DNA of 64,000 bases, from positions 1,302,001 to 1,366,000 of the forward strand of contig NW_008805089.1 of the NCBI RefSeq assembly GCF_000004825.1, in the 5' to 3' direction. Origin of the DNA: Heterostelium album PN500 (taxonomy: Eukaryota; Evosea; Eumycetozoa; Acytosteliales; Acytosteliaceae). Position 1 is the first letter of the stretch. Each line of letters begins with the position of its first letter. The notes under the pieces were generated by a model. That model had not been told where the DNA came from. It ran no database searches and was given only the letters and a program-made list of their open reading frames with translations. The translations under genes were made by a program, and so were the position numbers. Below, one piece after another: positions 60,352 through 64,000 of the stretch.

Positions 60352-61287
60352 TGTACTTCCAAATCTATATAATATATATAAGTAAAATCTACAATTTCAA
60401 TTATCTTTTACTATATTAAAAATATAAATATATTATCAATAAATTGAAAATATGAATAATAATAATAATTAAATTAAAAAAAATAGTTTTATTGTTTATC
60501 ATTAACATCCCTAAGTTTTAAATTAAAAAGTAACTAAAAATTATTTTAAATTATTGGAATTTCATTTTTTTTTTTTCCCTTTTTTTTTGCACAAAACAAA
60601 TATTTGATCATGAATTCAAAGATCGAAAATATATATAATTTTTGTTTGATATATATAAAAATAATTAAAAATTTAAATATAAACAATGTTATGAACCCTT
60701 GGTACTTGTTTAAAATAAAAAAATTTTGATCAACTAGCATTACATACAGAAAAAAAGTTAAGATTTAATTTGTTGTTATTTTTATTTTATCTTCTTTTAT
60801 TATTTTTATTTGATAAGTTTTATTAAATAATTGAAAGATTTTTTGTTTTTTTTTTTTTAATTGTCAAAAACACAAATATAAATTTTGTTGTTTACATAAA
60901 CCAGGTATGACTCCAAGTTAATAATAAAATCAAAACAGAAAGTTCTTCGTTTACCTGGTAAGTGAATGCAAAAGATTTTTTTGTTTTTTTTTTTTTCAAA
61001 AATTTTTTTTAATATTTTTTTGTTGGTTTTTTTTATTTTTCAATTTTTTTCTGCAGCAGGATTTAGAAACTAACCAACAGCAACAATAATACTAAAATAA
61101 TAATAATAATATTATTAAAAATAAAAATATATTATATTATTGTTCATTGTTTTGTTTAGATATACTAGGTTTTCTTTAGACACAACAAATTGTTCAATAT
61201 ATAATAATTATTATTTCCAATATATATATATATATCATCATTTTAGATCTTTTTTTTATTTGTTATTAAAAAAAGAGTTAGATAGAA
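60352..61287. promoter_or_regulatory. Divergent intergenic region between BRCT and vatC genes
   Basis: About 935 bases, extremely AT-rich, holding both promoters. An imperfect inverted pair GTTTACATAAACCAGG / CGTTTACCTGG occurs around 60890-60960. No gene seen. Confidence 0.45.
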
Positions 61288-62927
61288 ATGTCTGATAATC
61301 AAGTATTTTGGTTGATCTCAGCACCAAACAGAACCAATGAAGATATCTTTGATTCTGTCAACAGAAAGACTGCCAAAGAGGTTAGTCTTTCTGAGAACTT
61401 CAAATTCAATGTATGTTTGTTTGTTTGAAAATAAAATAGATCACTTGTTTAGCTTTGTCAGTAGGATTGTCATCATCAAAAATTTCAAATAGTTAGAGAT
61501 CAACATAAAAAGATAGATAGATAGAAGATATATTAGATTAGGCAGCATTATTTTACTCATGGATATTATTTAGTAGTCTAAGATTGTGATCGACAAAAAA
61601 AAATCAAATAAGTTGGATGTGGTGGTTGATGGTGACACGAAATGACAACTTTTTTTTAAAATTTTTTTTTTTTTTTAATTAAAACAAACAATATATATTA
61701 ATAATAGTTAATTATCCGATATTAATATTCAATAATATAATATAGACTCCAGCACTTAGAGTAGGAACATTGAATTCATTGATTACATTAAATGATGAGT
61801 TGGCAAAGATCGATACCTTTGTCGAGATGACAGCAAAGAGAATCAGCAAACAATTGTCGGATTTGGTCGGATCGAAACCAGGAAAGGAGAAGAGTCTTTC
61901 AATCAATGGTCACACAATTCAACAATACTTGTCACAATTCAAATGGGACGACGCTAAATATAATCCAAAATCAACTTTACAAGAGATCGTCGATAAGATT
62001 TACTCTGTAGGTTTATTTATTTTTATATTATATATAAAAAAAAGATGAATATCTATCATTAATTATCTAATATTTTAATTAAAACAATCATTATAGACTG
62101 CATCAAAGTTGGACGAAGATTTAAAGACAAAGACCTCTGAATATGGTGCTCTTACCACTGCTGTACATGCCGAAGAAAAGAAATTGATGGGTAATCTCCA
62201 AGTTAAATCACTTTCATCCATTGTTACACCAGAGCAATTCATCCAAACCGAATATCTTACCACTGCATTCGTTGTCGTTCCAACTAGCAATGAAAAGGAA
62301 TTCTTGTCAACTTATGAAACTTTCTGTGAATACGTTCTTATGAGATCTGCCAAGTAATTATCAATATTTTTTTAAATATCAATATATTTAAACTTATTAA
62401 CCTTATCTTCTTTTTTTATTTTTTATTCTATTTTTTTACTTTTTTATTATTCATAATTTTATAGGAAGATTCAAGGTGATAGTGAATATACACTCTATGG
62501 AGTTTGTGTATTTAAAAAGTTTTACGAAAATTTCAAGACTCAGTGTCTCGAGAGAAAGTTTATTGTTAGAGATTATAAGACAGAGACAGAGACAAAGACA
62601 CAAGATACATCGAAATTGTCAGAGGATCAAAAGAACTACAAGACTTCGATGATCAGATGGTGCCGTCTCCACTTCCCAGAGGCTTTCATGGCATGGATCC
62701 ATTTGAAGGCTCTCAGAGTGTTTGTAGAGTCAGTACTTCGTTTCGGTATCCCCATCAACTTCCAAGCCATCTTGATGAAACCACAAAAGAGAGAAGACAA
62801 GAGACTCAGAGACATTTTATTTAACGAATTCAAATATTTGGGATCTCAACACATCGGAAAGAATGAAGAGGAAACTTCAGAGCGTTTCTTCCCATATGTC
62901 TTCATCTCCATTGACTGGGATGTATAA
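61288..62927 (+). CDS. vatC: V-type proton ATPase subunit C
   Basis: Four exons, 61288-61410, 61746-62006, 62097-62353 and 62465-62927, in phase, giving 367 residues, the usual subunit C length. Recognisable blocks are the start MSDNQVFWLISAPN, TLNSLITLNDELAKIDTFVE, YLSQFKWDDAKYNPKSTLQE, YLTTAFVVVPTSNEKEFLST, the C-terminal CRLHFPEAFMAWIHLKALRV, ESVLRFGIPINFQAI and the ending FFPYVFISIDWDV. Subunit C links the V1 stator stalks to the membrane a subunit and controls V1/V0 assembly, acidifying contractile vacuoles and endolysosomes in amoebae. The first intron (335 nt) is longer than the others (about 90-110). Confidence 0.96.
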
Positions 62928-64000
62928 ATAATTTAATATTAATATAAAAACAAACAATCAAACAAACAACAATCAAAAAAGAATCAATTTCATCACTACC
63001 ACTCACTTGCTCTTAAACATCAAAAAAGATCTTATATAATAATAATATTACACACATAATACTTTAAAAACAAATTAAATAAAAAATAAATTTAATTAAA
63101 ATAATAATAAATAATCAATAATAACAAATTTGTTAAATAATTAAGAAAAGTTGATAGTAATAAATGAGTGTTTGATTATTCAAAAGAAAGTTCAATCAAT
63201 TATTCTCACGAAATTTTAATTGGAATTTAGAACACACTTTTAAGATTGAGTGTGTGTTTATCATTTAATATGATGATGTCATTTTATTATTTCCTTTGAT
63301 TATTGAGAAATTTTAAAAGTTGTATAATGAGATAGATATTTTTGTCCAGAACCAGAAAGAACAAAAACCTTGGGATATTTTTATAATCTAATCTAATATT
63401 GAAAATCAATATATTTTAAACACTTAAATTTTAAATGGAACCAGAATTGATGATCGATTCATGTTCCTTTTCTGCTGATTGACATGGATGCATGCTAGTC
63501 ACACCAGTTGACGTTTTGATCATGTTGTGCAAAATAAATTTCTATTTTTTTTTGCTTTTTTTTGGTTCCAAATTTTTTCAAAATTTTACATTACTATTTC
63601 TGCCGAACTATTCTGTTGTTTTTAATAATTTTTTACTTTGAATTAAAGATATTTTAGCTTTCTCAGAATCAACCAAAATTTTACAGATTTTTTCATTAAA
63701 TTTTAAATAAAATGATTTTTTTTGGAATTTTGTTTTTTGTTTTTTTTATACATCGACCACTTAAATGAACGATCATTTCATTCTACAATTTTAGTCACCC
63801 ACCATCACCCAAACCACCCAAAAACCCCAATACCTTTGTTAGATTCCAACTTCCAATTAATGAATGACTGAATTGACAAGTCAACCACCACTCACAAATA
63901 AAAATCAAATCAATTCAATTGTGTTTAGTAATAGCACAAATACAATAACAACAAATATCAATAATAATTTAAATTATAATAGACTTTTATAGATAATAAT
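62928..64000. other. Intergenic to the window end, no gene seen
   Basis: About 1.07 kb of AT-rich DNA after vatC with many short homopolymers. The last 200 bases are C-rich on the plus strand (CACCCACCATCACCCAAACC region, 63797 onward) and could be the 5' leader of a gene starting beyond the window. Confidence 0.5.

Overview
The window looks like a chromosome segment from a dictyostelid social amoeba. The evidence is very AT-rich intergenic DNA, short AT-rich introns (mostly 50-120 nt) with GTAAGT/GTATGT donors, Asn/Gln/Ser homopolymer tracts in proteins, and dictyostelid-typical families: FNIP/F-box proteins, an aspartyl-protease paralogue, a fused CAD protein and Grl-type class C receptors. 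Exons are clearly richer in G+C than introns, and third positions are less AT-saturated than I would expect of Dictyostelium discoideum. A group 1/2 species (Cavenderia, Heterostelium/Polysphondylium, Acytostelium) is therefore more likely, but this is inference. Gene models below were spliced by hand from reading frame, GT/AG sites and phase. Most close in phase, and single boundaries may be off by a few bases.

Layout. 0-2.2 kb: 3' part of an ASCC2-like gene (+). 2.4-8.7 kb: a repeat-rich, tRNA-associated stretch holding a 5'-truncated non-LTR reverse transcriptase, one intact tRNA-Arg(UCG), two poly(A)-tailed retroelement-like 3' ends sharing an identical tail, a half-deleted tRNA-Arg copy, a foldback element and one dictyostelid-type LRR/F-box-like gene. 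8.9-21.1 kb: phospholipase D (-), an F-box/FNIP gene (-), an unrecognised small protein (+), a 9-residue-repeat protein with a one-base frameshift (-), an FNIP relic and a serine carboxypeptidase (-). 21.5-30.7 kb: a 1499-aa DUF4062-NACHT-WD40 STAND protein (-), diverging from a catalytically impaired pepsin-family protein (+), then a PH-domain protein (+). 30.9-45.2 kb: DDX5/Dbp2-type helicase (-), a class C GPCR with a beta-helix-like ectodomain (-), Mediator subunit MED19 (-), a secreted beta-helix protein (-) and a poly-Asn single-pass membrane protein (-). 45.6-64 kb: O-methyltransferase (+), DTW-domain tRNA-modification enzyme (-), CAD/pyr1-3 (-), an 8-BRCT TopBP1-like protein (-), V-ATPase subunit C (+) and about 1 kb without a gene.

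The housekeeping genes (ascc2, ddx5, med19, CAD, DTW, topbp1-like, vatC) are not an operon or a pathway; they are ordinary neighbours. The parts most worth a second look are the beta-helix/class C GPCR fusion with a separate secreted beta-helix gene close by, the NACHT-WD40 STAND protein, the degenerate aspartyl protease, the 919-nt intron at motif V of the p68-type helicase, the 27-bp repeat gene, and several intergenic foldbacks that could be small-RNA precursors or miniature elements.
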